A stretch of 64,000 nucleotides of DNA from Pseudoxanthomonas suwonensis. GTDB lineage: Bacteria > Pseudomonadota > Gammaproteobacteria > Xanthomonadales > Xanthomonadaceae. The stretch is from positions 1,116,001-1,180,000 of the forward strand of contig NZ_CP011144.1 of NCBI RefSeq assembly GCF_000972865.1, in the 5' to 3' direction. The position numbers and the translations under genes are program-made. The notes beneath the pieces were generated by a model. It saw only the letters and a program-made list of their open reading frames with translations. It searched no databases and was not told the origin of the DNA. Shown here piece by piece: positions 27,150-36,305 of the stretch; the stretch's first letter is position 1, and each line of letters starts with the position of its first letter.

Positions 27150-27616
27150 GTCCACGCAAGCGCTACTGGCTGATGAAGTCCGAGCCGGACGCCTTCTCCA
27201 TCGACGACCTGCAGCGGGTCGGTACCGAGCCGTGGAACGGCGTGCGCAACTACCAGGCACGCAACTTCATGCGCGACGGCATGAAGGTCGGCGACGGCGT
27301 GCTGTTCTACCACTCCAACACCGCCGTGCCTGGCATCGTCGGTGTGGCCAGCGTGGCCAGTCCGGCCTACCCGGACGAGACCCAGTTCGACCGCAAGTCG
27401 CACTACTTCGATCCCAAGGCGACCCGCGAGCAGCCGCGCTGGTTCCTGGTCGACGTGAAGTTCGAGCGCAAGCTCGAGCGCACCATTCCGCTGGAGGAGA
27501 TCAAGCAGCACGCCGATGAACTCGGCGAGGCTTTCCCACTGGTCGCGCGCGGCAGCCGCCTGTCGGTGTTCCCCGTGACCGCCGCGCAGTGGAAGCTGCT
27601 GCTGTCGCTGGAATGA
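27146..27616 (+). CDS. EVE-domain protein
   Basis: 156 aa, almost entirely one EVE (PUA-like) domain: 'YWLMKSEPDAFSIDDLQRVGTEPWNGVRNYQARNFMRDGMKVGDGVLFYHSN' and 'VPGIVGVASVASPAYPD'. EVE domains bind modified bases in DNA or RNA. Stand-alone bacterial members next to zapA/fau are common, with no assigned enzymatic role. ATG overlaps the fau stop by 4 nt, so it is translationally coupled. Confidence 0.9.
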   Translation: MSPRKRYWLMKSEPDAFSIDDLQRVGTEPWNGVRNYQARNFMRDGMKVGDGVLFYHSNTAVPGIVGVASVASPAYPDETQFDRKSHYFDPKATREQPRWFLVDVKFERKLERTIPLEEIKQHADELGEAFPLVARGSRLSVFPVTAAQWKLLLSLE

Positions 27617-27625
27617 GCATCACCT

Positions 27626-27771
27626 CGTCGTTCCGGCGAACGCCGGAAGCGCTTTACAGCAGCCGAAGGGCTGACCAACCAGCGACCTGCCGCACCGGTG
27701 GAGACGCGACCCGTCGCCAGCGGAGCGATGGCGCAAAGGCACCGGGTCCCGGCGTTCGCCGGGACGACGGC
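27626..27771. repeat. Inverted repeat with CCGGCGAACGCCGG-type ends
   Basis: Left arm 27626-27646 (CGTCGTTCCGGCGAACGCCG) is nearly complementary to 27751-27771 (CCGGCGTTCGCCGGGACGAC). The 100-bp interior has no coding signal. It fills the 207-bp gap between the EVE gene and rpiA. The pattern resembles dispersed genomic repeats in high-GC proteobacteria. Confidence 0.65.
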
Positions 27772-27823
27772 GGGATAGGATCGCCGGCAACCCAGCACAC
27801 GAACAACCACAGCAGACTGACCC

Positions 27824-28471
27824 ATGAGCGAAGCGAAGCGCCTGGCCGGCGAGAAGGCCATCGACTACGTCGAGGACGGCATGATCGTCGGCGTCGGCAC
27901 CGGCTCAACCGTGGCCTACTTCATCGACGCGCTGGGCCGGATCCGGGACCGCATCGCCGGTGCCGTCTCCAGTTCCGAACAGAGCACCGCGCGGCTGAAG
28001 GCGCTGGGCATCGAGGTGCTCGACGCCAACGCCGCCGGCCCGCTCAGGCTGTACGTGGACGGCGCCGACGAATGCGACCCGCACAAGCGCCTGATCAAGG
28101 GCGGCGGCGCCGCGCTGACCCGCGAGAAGATCATCGCCGAGGCCAGCGAGACCTTCGTCTGCATCGTCGACCCGGCCAAGCGGGTGCCAGTGCTCGGCAG
28201 GTTCCCGCTGCCGGTGGAAGTGATCCCGATGGCGCGCAGCCTGGTCGCCCGCCGCATCCTCGGCCTGACCGGCGGCCAGCCGGTATGGCGCGACGGCGTG
28301 GTCACCGACAACGGCAACTGGATCCTGGACGTGCACAACCTGTCGATCACCGACCCGGTGGCGCTGGAGACCGAGCTCAACCAGATTCCCGGCGTGGTCA
28401 GCGTCGGCCTGTTCGCGCGCCGCCCGGCCGACGTCGTCATCGTCGGTGGCGAGCCGCCGCAGGTGCTGTGA
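27824..28471 (+). CDS. rpiA: Ribose-5-phosphate isomerase A
   Basis: Interconverts ribose 5-phosphate and ribulose 5-phosphate in the pentose phosphate pathway. 215 aa. Motifs: '[16 protein letters not shown]' (phosphate loop), '[26 protein letters not shown]' (catalytic Asp and general-base Glu region), '[14 protein letters not shown]'. Length matches E. coli RpiA (219 aa). In E. coli, rpiA is also near fau and zapA, so the neighbourhood is conserved. Confidence 0.96.
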   Translation: MSEAKRLAGEKAIDYVEDGMIVGVGTGSTVAYFIDALGRIRDRIAGAVSSSEQSTARLKALGIEVLDANAAGPLRLYVDGADECDPHKRLIKGGGAALTREKIIAEASETFVCIVDPAKRVPVLGRFPLPVEVIPMARSLVARRILGLTGGQPVWRDGVVTDNGNWILDVHNLSITDPVALETELNQIPGVVSVGLFARRPADVVIVGGEPPQVL

Positions 28472-28692
28472 CACAGGGAGCGGCAGCCGGGCCGGCCGCC
28501 GCTCCTGTTCGTGGGCAGGCGGACCCGCCGCCAACTCCCGGCCCGCAGCCCGACCCGCGCAAGCCGGCTTCAGCCGACGACACAAGCCTCGAAGCCACCG
28601 GGAAACAAGCGTCCCGCCACCCGGCCGGCCGGCTTGACCTTGGCGGCGGGTATATCAGAAGGTGCGCCTGCATCTTCCAGAAAGCCCTCGCC

Positions 28693-29151
28693 ATGTCCCG
28701 CTCGCTGCGCCTGCTCGCCCTGCCGCTCCTGCTCCTGCTCAGCGCCTGCGCCTCGGCGCGCACGCCTTGGGTGGAACTGGGCGGGGAGCGTTTCCAGGTG
28801 GAGATCGCCGACGACGACGACGAGCGCGCGCGCGGGCTGATGTTCCGCGACGTGCTGCCCGAGGGCCACGGCATGCTGTTCATCCACGACCGCCAGGAAC
28901 CGCAGGCGTACTGGATGAAGAACACCCGGATCGCGCTCGACATCCTCTACTTCGACAACGAGCGGCGGCTGGTGGCGCAGCAGCGCGACGTGCCGCCGTG
29001 CTCGGCCGGCGACCGCTGCCCGGCCTACCCCAGCCGCCGCCCGGCGCGCTACGTGCTGGAGCTCAACGCCGGCCAGGCCGCGCGGCTGGGCCTGGAGAAC
29101 GGCACCGAGCTGCGCTTCGGTCCGGGAATCCCCGACGCGCCCGGCCGCTGA
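28693..29151 (+). CDS. DUF192 family lipoprotein
   Basis: 152 aa. Signal peptide 'LRLLALPLLLLLSAC' with a lipobox at residue 19, then a DUF192 domain: 'FQVEIADDDDERARGLMFRDVLPEGHGMLFIHDRQEPQAYWMKNTRIALDILYFD', with the typical 'F...W.KN..I.LD..F' core. Function unknown; the fold may bind a small ligand in the periplasm. It begins 222 nt after rpiA; that gap shows nothing recognisable. Confidence 0.85.
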   Translation: MSRSLRLLALPLLLLLSACASARTPWVELGGERFQVEIADDDDERARGLMFRDVLPEGHGMLFIHDRQEPQAYWMKNTRIALDILYFDNERRLVAQQRDVPPCSAGDRCPAYPSRRPARYVLELNAGQAARLGLENGTELRFGPGIPDAPGR

Positions 29152-29251
29152 ACACCGCTCAACCCGCGCCCGCGCCCGCCGATACCGGAACTGGACGGGA
29201 CTTGATTGCCGCGCGCGCCAGCCCCAGTCTTGCCGCATGGGGAATCGAAGT

Positions 29252-30088
29252 ATGCAAACGCACCTGCCCGACTGGAACACGCTGGCCACGCTCGACGACG
29301 AATCGCTGCCGCTGCTGCCGGCGGCGCTGCTGATCGCCCGCGACGAGTACCCCGACTTGGACCCGCTTCCCTACGAGGCGCTGGTCCAGGCCCATGCCGA
29401 CCACCTGCGCGAGGAGGTCGCCGCGATCGGCCAGCAGCCACTGAAGATGGCGGCGATCAACCGGCACCTGTTCGAGGAGCTGGGCTACAGCGGCAACCAC
29501 GACGAGTACTACGACCCGCGCAACAGCTACCTCAACCAGGTGCTGGACCGGCGCCTGGGCAACCCGATCTCGCTGGCGATGGTGCAGATGGAGGTGGCGC
29601 GGCGGCTGGACATCCCGCTGGACGGCGTCTCCTTCCCGGGCCACTTCCTGGTGCGCCTGCCGGTGGACGGCGGCCTGCTGGTGATGGACCCGTTCAACGG
29701 CGGCCGCCCGCTGGCGGTGGAAGAACTGCGCGAACGGGCCAAACCGCACCTGGGCGAGACCCCGGACGACAGCGTGCTGCTGCAGATCCTCAGCCCGGCG
29801 CCGCACCGCGCGATCCTGGTGCGGGTGCTGCGCAACCTGCATGGCCTGTACGCCGAGACCGGACAGTGGGACCGCGCCGCGCGCAGCGCCGACCGGGTGC
29901 TGAGGCTGATGCCCACGCAGGCCGAGGCGCTGCGCGACCGCGGCCTGGCCTACCTGGAGCTGGACTACCTCACCGGCGCCCGCCAGGACCTGGGCCGCTA
30001 CCTGGAGCTGGCGCCGGAGGCGAGCGACGCCGAACAGATCCGCGAGCGGCTGATCGACGCCGGCGGCACGCGCGCGGTGGTGCACTGA
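29252..30088 (+). CDS. SirB1 family protein (transglutaminase-like plus TPR)
   Basis: 278 aa. The N-terminal half matches the SirB1 transglutaminase-like domain ('NRHLFEELGYSGNHDEYYDPRNSYLNQVLDRRLGNPISLAMV', 'VSFPGHFLVRL'). The typical catalytic Cys is not obvious in 'GNPISLAMVQ', so it is probably non-enzymatic. The C-terminal 80 residues form about two TPR-like helix pairs ('LYAETGQWDRAARSADRVLRLMPTQAEALRDRGLAYLELDY'). ATG 29252 has GGGGA about 8 nt upstream; ATG 29237 is an alternative. Role unknown. Confidence 0.85.
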   Translation: MQTHLPDWNTLATLDDESLPLLPAALLIARDEYPDLDPLPYEALVQAHADHLREEVAAIGQQPLKMAAINRHLFEELGYSGNHDEYYDPRNSYLNQVLDRRLGNPISLAMVQMEVARRLDIPLDGVSFPGHFLVRLPVDGGLLVMDPFNGGRPLAVEELRERAKPHLGETPDDSVLLQILSPAPHRAILVRVLRNLHGLYAETGQWDRAARSADRVLRLMPTQAEALRDRGLAYLELDYLTGARQDLGRYLELAPEASDAEQIRERLIDAGGTRAVVH

Positions 30089-30187
30089 GGCTGTGTGGCG
30101 GCGGCGGTGGCAGCAGGCCCTCGCGCTTCCGGCGTCCTGCGTCCCGCAAGGCAGGCTCCTGCATCGGTGCCGGGGTGCTGTCGCTGT

Positions 30188-30285
30188 TGTAGGAGCTGGC
30201 TTCAGCCGGCGACACGGCGCCGTCGGCACAGGCGACGCCTTCATGATCCCGACGCCCGTGTCGACCACTGAAGTGGGCTCCTACA
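30188..30285. repeat. GTAG REP pair
   Basis: TGTAGGAGCTGGCTTCAGCC to GAAGTGGGCTCCTACA. Almost identical over its whole length to the copy at 30341, 55 bp away, suggesting recent duplication. Confidence 0.92.
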
Positions 30286-30340
30286 CGGAAGCGGGTCGCC
30301 CTGCCGGTGCATGCAGGGAAGCCGGAGCGCTGTCACTGTC

Positions 30341-30437
30341 GTAGGAGCTGGCTTCAGCCGGCGACACGGCGCCGTCGGCACAGGCGACGCCTTCATGATC
30401 CCGACGCCCGTGTCGACCACTGAGGTGGGCTCCTACA
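30341..30437. repeat. GTAG REP pair
   Basis: GTAGGAGCTGGCTTCAGCCG to GAGGTGGGCTCCTACA. Near-identical twin of 30188. The two copies fill most of the 371-bp gap between the SirB1 gene and rubredoxin. Confidence 0.92.
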
Positions 30438-30459
30438 CCGGGCAGGCGCAGCGGGCCGG

Positions 30460-30648
30460 TTACAGCTCGACCATCTCGAAGTCGTCCTTGGTCACGCCGC
30501 AGTCCGGGCAGGTCCAGGTGTCGGGGATATCCTCCCAGCGCGTGCCCGGGGCGATGCCTTCCTCGGGCAGTCCATCGGCCTCGTGGTAGATGAAGCCGCA
30601 GACCACGCACATCCAGCTGCGGTAGGTGGTGGCGTCGGGTGGGCTCAT
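30460..30648 (-). CDS. Rubredoxin
   Basis: 62-aa iron-only electron carrier. Both Cys knuckles are present: 'CVVCG' (C14, C17) and 'CPDCG' (C47, C50), with conserved '[26 protein letters not shown]' between and 'DFEMVEL' at the end. ATG 30648 gives a typical rubredoxin length. It is divergent from thiE (74 nt between starts). The partner reductase or oxygenase is not in the window. Confidence 0.95.
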   Translation of the reverse strand: MSPPDATTYRSWMCVVCGFIYHEADGLPEEGIAPGTRWEDIPDTWTCPDCGVTKDDFEMVEL

Positions 30649-30722
30649 CGGATAATGCGGGCTTCGGCACGGGCGCGGGACTGCATTGTCCCACCGCCAC
30701 CGCCGCACCGGAAACCCCGCCG

Positions 30723-31358
30723 ATGAACGCGCAGCCCGGCCCGCCCCCGCGCGGCCTGTACCTGATCACCCCCGACGAAGCCGACACCGCGCGCCTGCTG
30801 GCGCGGGTGGCGCCGCTGCTCGGCGAGGGCGTGGCCTGGCTGCAGTACCGCAACAAGGCCGCCGGCGCGGCACTGCGGCGTGAACAGGCGACCGCGCTGC
30901 AGGCGCTGTGCGCCGGCGCCGGCGCCGGCGTACCGCTGCTGGTCAACGACGATGCCGCACTGGCCGGCGAAATCGGCGCCGCCGGTGCCCACCTGGGCGA
31001 GGACGACGGCGACATCGCCGCCGCGCGTGCGCTGCTCGGCCCGGGCGCGTTGCTCGGCGCGTCGTGCTACGACAGCCTGGAACTGGCCCGGCACGCGGTC
31101 GCCACGGGCGCCGGTTACGTCGCCTTCGGCGCTTTTTTCCCCACCGCCAGCAAGGCCACCACCCGCCGGGCCACGCCCGGCCTGCTGCGCGAGGCGGCGG
31201 CGCTGGGCGTGCCGCGCGTGGCCATCGGCGGCATCACCCCGGGCAACGCCGGTGCGCTGGTCGCCGCCGGCGCCGACCTGGTCGCGGTGATCGGCGGCGT
31301 GTTCGACGCGCCCGACCCGGTTGCCGCCGTGCGCGCCTACCAGCACTGCTTTTTGTAG
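30723..31358 (+). CDS. thiE: Thiamine-phosphate synthase
   Basis: Joins HMP-PP and thiazole phosphate to thiamine phosphate. 211 aa from ATG 30723. TIM-barrel marks: 'GLYLITPDE', 'WLQYRNKAA' (substrate PPi-binding K), '[26 protein letters not shown]', '[12 protein letters not shown]', '[10 protein letters not shown]', 'VIGGVF'. The C-terminus ends HCFL and the TAG stop is the TAG of an abutting GTAG REP, so the original end may have been altered. thiC at the right edge of the window makes the HMP precursor. Confidence 0.94.
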   Translation: MNAQPGPPPRGLYLITPDEADTARLLARVAPLLGEGVAWLQYRNKAAGAALRREQATALQALCAGAGAGVPLLVNDDAALAGEIGAAGAHLGEDDGDIAAARALLGPGALLGASCYDSLELARHAVATGAGYVAFGAFFPTASKATTRRATPGLLREAAALGVPRVAIGGITPGNAGALVAAGADLVAVIGGVFDAPDPVAAVRAYQHCFL

Positions 31359-31447
31359 GAGCGGGCATGACCGCGACGCGACGCCATCGGCACAAGCGAC
31401 ACCCTCGGGACCCCGACGCCCAGGTCGCGGTCATGCCCGCTCCTACA
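31354..31447. repeat. GTAG REP pair overlapping the thiE stop
   Basis: Fully matched arms: TGTAGGAGCGGGCATGACCG and GCGGTCATGCCCGCTCCTACA-type. The TAG at 31356-31358 is the thiE stop codon. The element lies between thiE and hemL. Confidence 0.93.
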
Positions 31448-31479
31448 ATGTCCCTTTTCGCCGTACAGGAAATCCCCCG

Positions 31480-32772
31480 ATGAACCACGACCGCTCCCAT
31501 GCCCTGTTTTCCCGCGCGCAGCAGCTGCTGCCGGGCGGGGTCAATTCGCCGGTGCGCGCGTTCAAGTCGGTCGGCGGCGAGCCGTTCTTCGTGCAGCGCG
31601 CCGACGGGCCGTACCTGTACGACGTCGACGGCAACCGCCACATCGACTACGTCGGCTCCTGGGGCCCGATGATCGTCGGCCACAACCACCCGGCGGTACG
31701 CGCGGCGGTGGAAAAGGCGATCGGCGACGGGCTGTCGTTCGGCGCGCCGTGCCCGGCCGAAGTGACCATGGCCGAGACCATCACCCGACTGGTGCCCTCG
31801 TGCGAGATGGTGCGCATGGTCAACTCGGGCACCGAGGCCACGCTGTCGGCGATCCGCCTGGCGCGCGGCGCCACCGGCCGCCAGCGCATCGTCAAGTTCG
31901 AGGGCTGCTACCACGGCCACGGCGACTCGTTCCTGGTCAAGGCCGGCAGCGGCATGCTGACCCTGGGCGTGCCGACCTCGCCGGGCGTGCCGGCCGGGCT
32001 GAGCGAGCTGACCGCCACCCTCAGCTACAACGACTTCGAGGGCGCGACCCGGCTGTTCGAGGAGATCGGCCACGAGATCGCCGCGCTGATCATCGAGCCG
32101 GTGGTGGGCAATGCCAACTGCATCCCGCCTCGCGAAGGCTACCTGCAGCATCTGCGCGAGCTGTGCACGAAGCACGGCGCGCTGCTGATCTTCGACGAAG
32201 TGATGACCGGCTTCCGCGTCGCCCTGGGCGGTGCGCAGGCGCACTACGGGATCACCCCGGACCTGACCACCTTCGGCAAGATCATCGGCGGCGGCATGCC
32301 GGTGGGTGCCTATGGCGGCCGCCGTGAACTGATGTTGCAGATCGCGCCGGCCGGCCCGATCTACCAGGCCGGCACGCTGTCGGGCAATCCGGTGGCGATG
32401 GCCGCCGGCCTGGCGATGCTGGAACTGGTCCAGGCGCCGGGCTTCCACGAGCGCCTGTCCGAGGCCACCGCATCGCTGTGCGAGGGCCTGGAATCGGCCG
32501 CGCGCGAGGCCGGCGTACCCGTCACCACCAACCGCGTCGGCGCGATGTTCGGGCTGTTCTTCACCGATCAGAAAGTTGAAACCTACGCCCAGGCGACCGC
32601 CTGCGACATCGCCGCGTTCAACCGGTTCTTCCACGCCATGCTCGAGCGCGGGGTGTTCCTGGCGCCGTCAGCGTACGAGGCCGGGTTCCTGTCCAGCGCG
32701 CACGACGCGGCGGTGATCGCCGCCACGATCGAGGCCGCGCGCGGCGCGTTCGGGGCCGTCGCCCGCGGATGA
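31480..32772 (+). CDS. hemL: Glutamate-1-semialdehyde 2,1-aminomutase
   Basis: PLP enzyme making 5-aminolevulinate from glutamate-1-semialdehyde in the C5 heme pathway. 430 aa. The PLP lysine is K267 in '[18 protein letters not shown]'. Other family marks are '[20 protein letters not shown]', '[17 protein letters not shown]', '[15 protein letters not shown]', '[18 protein letters not shown]'. It supplies the tetrapyrrole precursor also used by cobA/siroheme. The stop overlaps the next gene's ATG. Confidence 0.96.
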   Translation: MNHDRSHALFSRAQQLLPGGVNSPVRAFKSVGGEPFFVQRADGPYLYDVDGNRHIDYVGSWGPMIVGHNHPAVRAAVEKAIGDGLSFGAPCPAEVTMAETITRLVPSCEMVRMVNSGTEATLSAIRLARGATGRQRIVKFEGCYHGHGDSFLVKAGSGMLTLGVPTSPGVPAGLSELTATLSYNDFEGATRLFEEIGHEIAALIIEPVVGNANCIPPREGYLQHLRELCTKHGALLIFDEVMTGFRVALGGAQAHYGITPDLTTFGKIIGGGMPVGAYGGRRELMLQIAPAGPIYQAGTLSGNPVAMAAGLAMLELVQAPGFHERLSEATASLCEGLESAAREAGVPVTTNRVGAMFGLFFTDQKVETYAQATACDIAAFNRFFHAMLERGVFLAPSAYEAGFLSSAHDAAVIAATIEAARGAFGAVARG

Positions 32773-33407
32773 GCGCCCGGGCGCGGCCGCGGCTGTTGCT
32801 GCTGGACTTCGACGGAGTCCTGGCCCGTTACTCGCACCAGGACCGCATCGCCCACCTGGCCGCCACCGCCGGCTGCGAGCAGGCACGCGTGGCCGAGGTG
32901 CTGTTCGCCTCGGGCCTGGAAACCGAGTACGACAGCGGCCGCCTCGACACCGCAACCTACCTGCGCCGGCTCGGCGACGGGCTGGGCCGGCCGATCGACG
33001 AGGCCAGCTGGATCGCCTCGCGCGCTGCAGGCAACCGCGCCGATCCGCGCGTGCTCGAGCAGGTGCTGGCAGTGACCGCGCATACGCCGATCGGCGTGCT
33101 GAGCAACAACGGCGCGCTGATGGCAGAGGCCATGCGCACGATCGTGGCGCCGTTGTTCCCGGCGCTGGAAGGCCGCGTGCTGTGCAGCGGTGCACTCGGC
33201 GTGCGCAAGCCCGACGCGGCGATCTTCGCCAAGGCTCTGGAACGTTTCGAAGTGCCGGCCGCGCAGGTGCTGTTCGTCGACGACGTGTTCGCCAACGTCC
33301 AGGGCGCGCGCGCCGCCGGCCTGCAGGCCGACACCGTCGACGACGCCCGTTCGCTGCGCCGGGTGCTGGCGCGCCACGGCCTGGCGCCGGGCGCCGCGCC
33401 TCTGTAG
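32769..33407 (+). CDS. HAD-superfamily hydrolase
   Basis: 212 aa. HAD motif I '[12 protein letters not shown]' (Asp13/Asp15), motif II 'IGVLSNN', motif III Lys in '[10 protein letters not shown]' and motif IV '[14 protein letters not shown]': all four are present, so it should be an active phosphatase or dehalogenase-like enzyme with a small helical cap. Substrate unknown. It is coupled to hemL (ATGA overlap). Its TAG stop is the TAG of the first REP in the downstream array. Confidence 0.88.
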   Translation: MSARARPRLLLLDFDGVLARYSHQDRIAHLAATAGCEQARVAEVLFASGLETEYDSGRLDTATYLRRLGDGLGRPIDEASWIASRAAGNRADPRVLEQVLAVTAHTPIGVLSNNGALMAEAMRTIVAPLFPALEGRVLCSGALGVRKPDAAIFAKALERFEVPAAQVLFVDDVFANVQGARAAGLQADTVDDARSLRRVLARHGLAPGAAPL

Positions 33408-33859
33408 GAGCACAGCTTGCTGGCGACATGGGCGTCGGGAACACTGGGCCGTCGCCTGCCGACGGCGTCGGGTCGCCGGCTGAACCCGGCTCCTACAACA
33501 GCCGCGGCGCAGTGCTTTTCTGTAGGAGCTGACTTCAGTCGGCGACACGAGCGTCGGGACCACGAGGGCGTCGCCTGTGCCGACGGCGTCGGGTCGCCGG
33601 CTGAACCCGGCTCCTACAACAGCAGCGTCACGGCCGCTCTCCTGTAGGAGCTGACTTCAGTCGGCGACACGAGCGTCGGGACCACGAGGGCGTCGCCTGT
33701 GCCGGCGGCGTCGGGTCGCCGGCTGAACCCGGCTCCTACAACAGCCACGGCGCAGCCGCTCTTCTGTAGGAGCTGACTTCAGTCGGCGACACGGGCGTTG
33801 GAACCACGAGGGCGTCGCCTGTGCCGGCGGTGCCCGTTCGCCGATGAATCGCCTCCTAC
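33403..33859. repeat. Tandem array of four GTAG REP pairs
   Basis: Units at 33403-33497, 33521-33618, 33643-33740 and 33765-33859, period about 122 bp, separated by 23-24 bp spacers that resemble each other (ACAGCC.CGGCGCAG..CTTTTC type). Units 2 and 3 are nearly identical; the last is eroded at its right arm. Both ends overlap stop codons: the HAD gene (TAG 33405-33407, plus strand) and the FMN dehydrogenase gene (TAG read from 33858-33856, minus strand). No gene is seen inside. Confidence 0.95.
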
Positions 33860-34974
33860 GGCTGGCGCACGGCGCTCCAGAGCACCTCCGGGCCGATGTC
33901 GGCCAGGGTCCTGCAACCGGTGAGCGCCATGGCCACTTCCAGTTCGGCGCGCAGCAGGTGCAGCACATGGGCCACGCCGGGTGCGCCGGCCGCCGCCAAC
34001 GCATATACGTAAGGGCGTCCAACCAGCACCGCATCGGCACCCAGCGCCAACGCCTTGAGCACGTCGCTGCCGCGCCGCACGCCGCCGTCCAGCAGCACCG
34101 GGATCCGCCCGGCCACCGCGGCGGCCACGGCGGGCAACGCGTCGATCGTCGCCGGCAGCGTGTCCAGCGTGCGCCCGCCGTGGTTGGACACGATCAGCCC
34201 GGCAATGCCTGCATCGACCGCCGCTTCGGCGTCGGCGGCGGCCAGCACGCCCTTGAGCACGACCGGCAGGCGGGTGATCGAACGCAGCCAGGCCACGTCG
34301 TCCCAGGTCGGCGCATGCGCGAGCAGTCCGCTGCCGAACAGTGGACTGCCGCCCGGCGCGCCGGCGCGGTGGGCCGCCGGTGGCGGCATGCCGCGCAGGT
34401 TGGCCGCCTCCACGCCGGGCGGCAGCGCGAACCCGGCGCGCTGCTCGCGGTTGCGCACGCCGTTGACCGGCGCATCCACGGTCAGCACCAGCGCGCGGCA
34501 GCCGGCCGCCTCGGCGCGCGCGACCAGGGCCGCGGTGAAGTCCCGGTCCGGCTGCAGGTACAGCTGGAACCACAGCGACGTCTGCGCGGCGCGCGCGATC
34601 TCTTCCAGGGCGATGCCGGACTCGGTGCTGACCACCATGCCCGCGCGCATCGCCGAGGCGCCGAGCACCGTGGCCAGTTCGCCGTCGCGGTGGGCCAGGG
34701 TCTGCAGCGCCACCGGCGCCAGCAGCACCGGATAGTCGAAAGTGTCGCCGAACAGCGTGACCCGGGTGTCGCCACCGTCCAGCGGCCGCAGCACGCGGCC
34801 CTGCAGCTTCAGGCGGGCGAAGGCGGCGCTGTTGTCGGCCAGGGTGAGTTCGTCGGCCGCACCACCGCTCAGGTAGGCCCAGGCCGCCCCGCCCATGCGC
34901 TCGCGCGCCTCGGCCTCGTAGTCGGCCACCGCCGCGATCCGCGCGGGGATCGACGCCATCGGCGGCAGGGTCAT
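33856..34974 (-). CDS. FMN-dependent 2-hydroxy-acid dehydrogenase/oxidase (LldD-like)
   Basis: 372-aa TIM-barrel flavoenzyme of the lactate dehydrogenase/glycolate oxidase family. Catalytic His265 lies in '[16 protein letters not shown]' followed by Arg; other marks are '[19 protein letters not shown]', '[18 protein letters not shown]', '[12 protein letters not shown]', '[36 protein letters not shown]'. It would oxidise an L-2-hydroxy acid; which one is not readable. No membrane segment is seen. The ATG overlaps the upstream PiuC-type gene's stop. The stop codon comes from the REP array. Confidence 0.9.
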   Translation of the reverse strand: MTLPPMASIPARIAAVADYEAEARERMGGAAWAYLSGGAADELTLADNSAAFARLKLQGRVLRPLDGGDTRVTLFGDTFDYPVLLAPVALQTLAHRDGELATVLGASAMRAGMVVSTESGIALEEIARAAQTSLWFQLYLQPDRDFTAALVARAEAAGCRALVLTVDAPVNGVRNREQRAGFALPPGVEAANLRGMPPPAAHRAGAPGGSPLFGSGLLAHAPTWDDVAWLRSITRLPVVLKGVLAAADAEAAVDAGIAGLIVSNHGGRTLDTLPATIDALPAVAAAVAGRIPVLLDGGVRRGSDVLKALALGADAVLVGRPYVYALAAAGAPGVAHVLHLLRAELEVAMALTGCRTLADIGPEVLWSAVRQP

Positions 34975-35651
34975 GTCTGCGCCCAGCGCCGCAGCAGGTT
35001 GTGGTACACGCCGGTCAGGCGCTGCAGCTCGGGGCTGTCGGGCACCTGCACCGCCAGCGCCTGGATCGCGTCGTCCAGTTCCAGCAGCAGCGCGCGCTGG
35101 CTGTCCTCGCGCACCAGGCTCTGGGTCCAGAAGAACGCGGCGTAGCGGGTGCCGCGGGTCACCGGGGTGACCCGGTGCAGGCTGGTGCCGGGGTACAGCA
35201 GCATGTGCCCGGCCGGCAGGCGCACGCGGTGCTCGCCGTAGGTGTCCTGCACCATCAGTTCGCCGCCGTCGTATTCGTCCGGATCGCTGAAGAACAGGGT
35301 GGAGGAAACATCGCTGCGGATCCGGTGCGGCGTGCCCGGCACGCTGAACACCGCGTTGTCGATGTGGTCGCCGTACTCGCCGCCGCCTTCGTAGCGGTTG
35401 AACCGGGGCGGCACCACCTTCAGCGGCAACGCGGCGGCCAAGTAGCGCGGATGGCGCGACAGCGCCTCGAGGATGGCCTCGCCCAGTTGCGCCGCCAGCG
35501 GGCTGTCCGATGGCAGCTGCAGGTTGCGCTTGGCCCGCACCGCCTGGTGGCCGGCGGTGGCGCGGCCATCGGTCCATTCGGCCTGCTCGAGCGCCTGCCG
35601 GCATTGCCGCAACCGCTGCGGGTCGAGCACGTCGGGGATGGTCAACATCAT
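34971..35651 (-). CDS. Fe(II)/2-oxoglutarate-dependent dioxygenase, PiuC/YbiX (PKHD-type hydroxylase)
   Basis: 226 aa, double-stranded beta-helix fold. Metal ligands: His and Asp in '[13 protein letters not shown]' and the distal His in '[27 protein letters not shown]', where the following Arg binds 2-oxoglutarate. '[24 protein letters not shown]' is characteristic of PiuC/YbiX. Such genes usually sit beside Fur-regulated catecholate siderophore receptors (fiu-ybiX, piuA-piuC), as here with a Fur box and the divergent TonB receptor. The substrate is not established. Adjacent ATGs at 35651 and 35648. Confidence 0.93.
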   Translation of the reverse strand: MMLTIPDVLDPQRLRQCRQALEQAEWTDGRATAGHQAVRAKRNLQLPSDSPLAAQLGEAILEALSRHPRYLAAALPLKVVPPRFNRYEGGGEYGDHIDNAVFSVPGTPHRIRSDVSSTLFFSDPDEYDGGELMVQDTYGEHRVRLPAGHMLLYPGTSLHRVTPVTRGTRYAAFFWTQSLVREDSQRALLLELDDAIQALAVQVPDSPELQRLTGVYHNLLRRWAQT

Positions 35652-35755
35652 GTCGTTGCGTGCTCCTCGCCGTCGTCGCGGCCGGATCGGGCCAAGCCTA
35701 CGTCCGTGCGGACGCGCGGCGGTAGTGGCAGAGGGCGGGACCGGCATCGTCCAGT

Positions 35756-35774
35756 GGCAATGATAATCTTTATC
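35756..35774. promoter_or_regulatory. Fur box
   Basis: GGCAATGATAATCTTTATC matches the 19-bp Fur consensus GATAATGATAATCATTATC at 16 of 19 positions. It lies 105 bp upstream of the piuC-type start (leftward) and upstream of the TonB receptor (rightward), so it can repress both directions under iron sufficiency. Confidence 0.85.
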
Positions 35775-35813
35775 AAATAAGATGCGCTCTCAACAACACC
35801 GTGCCCTTGCCCG

Positions 35814-36209
35814 ATGTCGCCCGGTTTCGGTAGTACCGCCTGCGCACTCGCCAACGGACCGTCGCCGGTCCGGCGCGCACGCGCGTGGCTGTTGCTGGTC
35901 GGGTTGCTGCTGGCCGGCCTCGCGACACCCGCGCTGGCGGCCGGTTCTACCCTGCAGGGGTGGGAACAGGGCGGCGCGGTAGCCGGCGAGCAGGCCGCGG
36001 CGGCCACGCCCGAGTCCCGATCGCAGCGCCAGCGCAGCCCGGTGGCCGCAACCGCACAGGTACCGCTGCGTCGCCCCGACGCCGACCAAGGCTCCACCGC
36101 GCTTGCCGTGGGCGATAGCGCGGTTCCCCAGCATCCGCACGGTCCGGCCCTCAAACCCTTGCGCACCGGCTGGGGCAGCCGGGCGCCGCCCGGCCCGCGC
36201 CACAGCTGA
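35814..36209 (+). CDS. Possible small secreted protein in front of the siderophore receptor
   Basis: 131-aa frame starting 40 nt after the Fur box. The N-terminus has a basic region, a hydrophobic core 'AWLLLVGLLLAGLATPALA' and a plausible signal-peptidase site ALA-AG. The rest is low-complexity, Gln/Arg/Pro-rich ('ESRSQRQRSPVAATAQ'). I recognise no family. Evidence for coding is limited to the signal peptide, the placement between a Fur box and the receptor, and the open frame in high-GC DNA. No SD is visible. It may be a leader or simply untranslated. Confidence 0.35.
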   Translation: MSPGFGSTACALANGPSPVRRARAWLLLVGLLLAGLATPALAAGSTLQGWEQGGAVAGEQAAAATPESRSQRQRSPVAATAQVPLRRPDADQGSTALAVGDSAVPQHPHGPALKPLRTGWGSRAPPGPRHS

Positions 36210-36305
36210 CTCCGGCCACCCGGCCGACGCACCGCGCAGCCCGGCTGCGCCGCCGCAAGCGGCCAATCGCCATTCCCGCCTCCCCATCCTCCCGAGGAAG
36301 ATGCC

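Noticed and set aside
33403..33859. CRISPR array
   Set aside because: Repeats are about 95 bp, palindromic and of the GTAG REP type; the 23-24 bp spacers are similar to each other and there are no cas genes.
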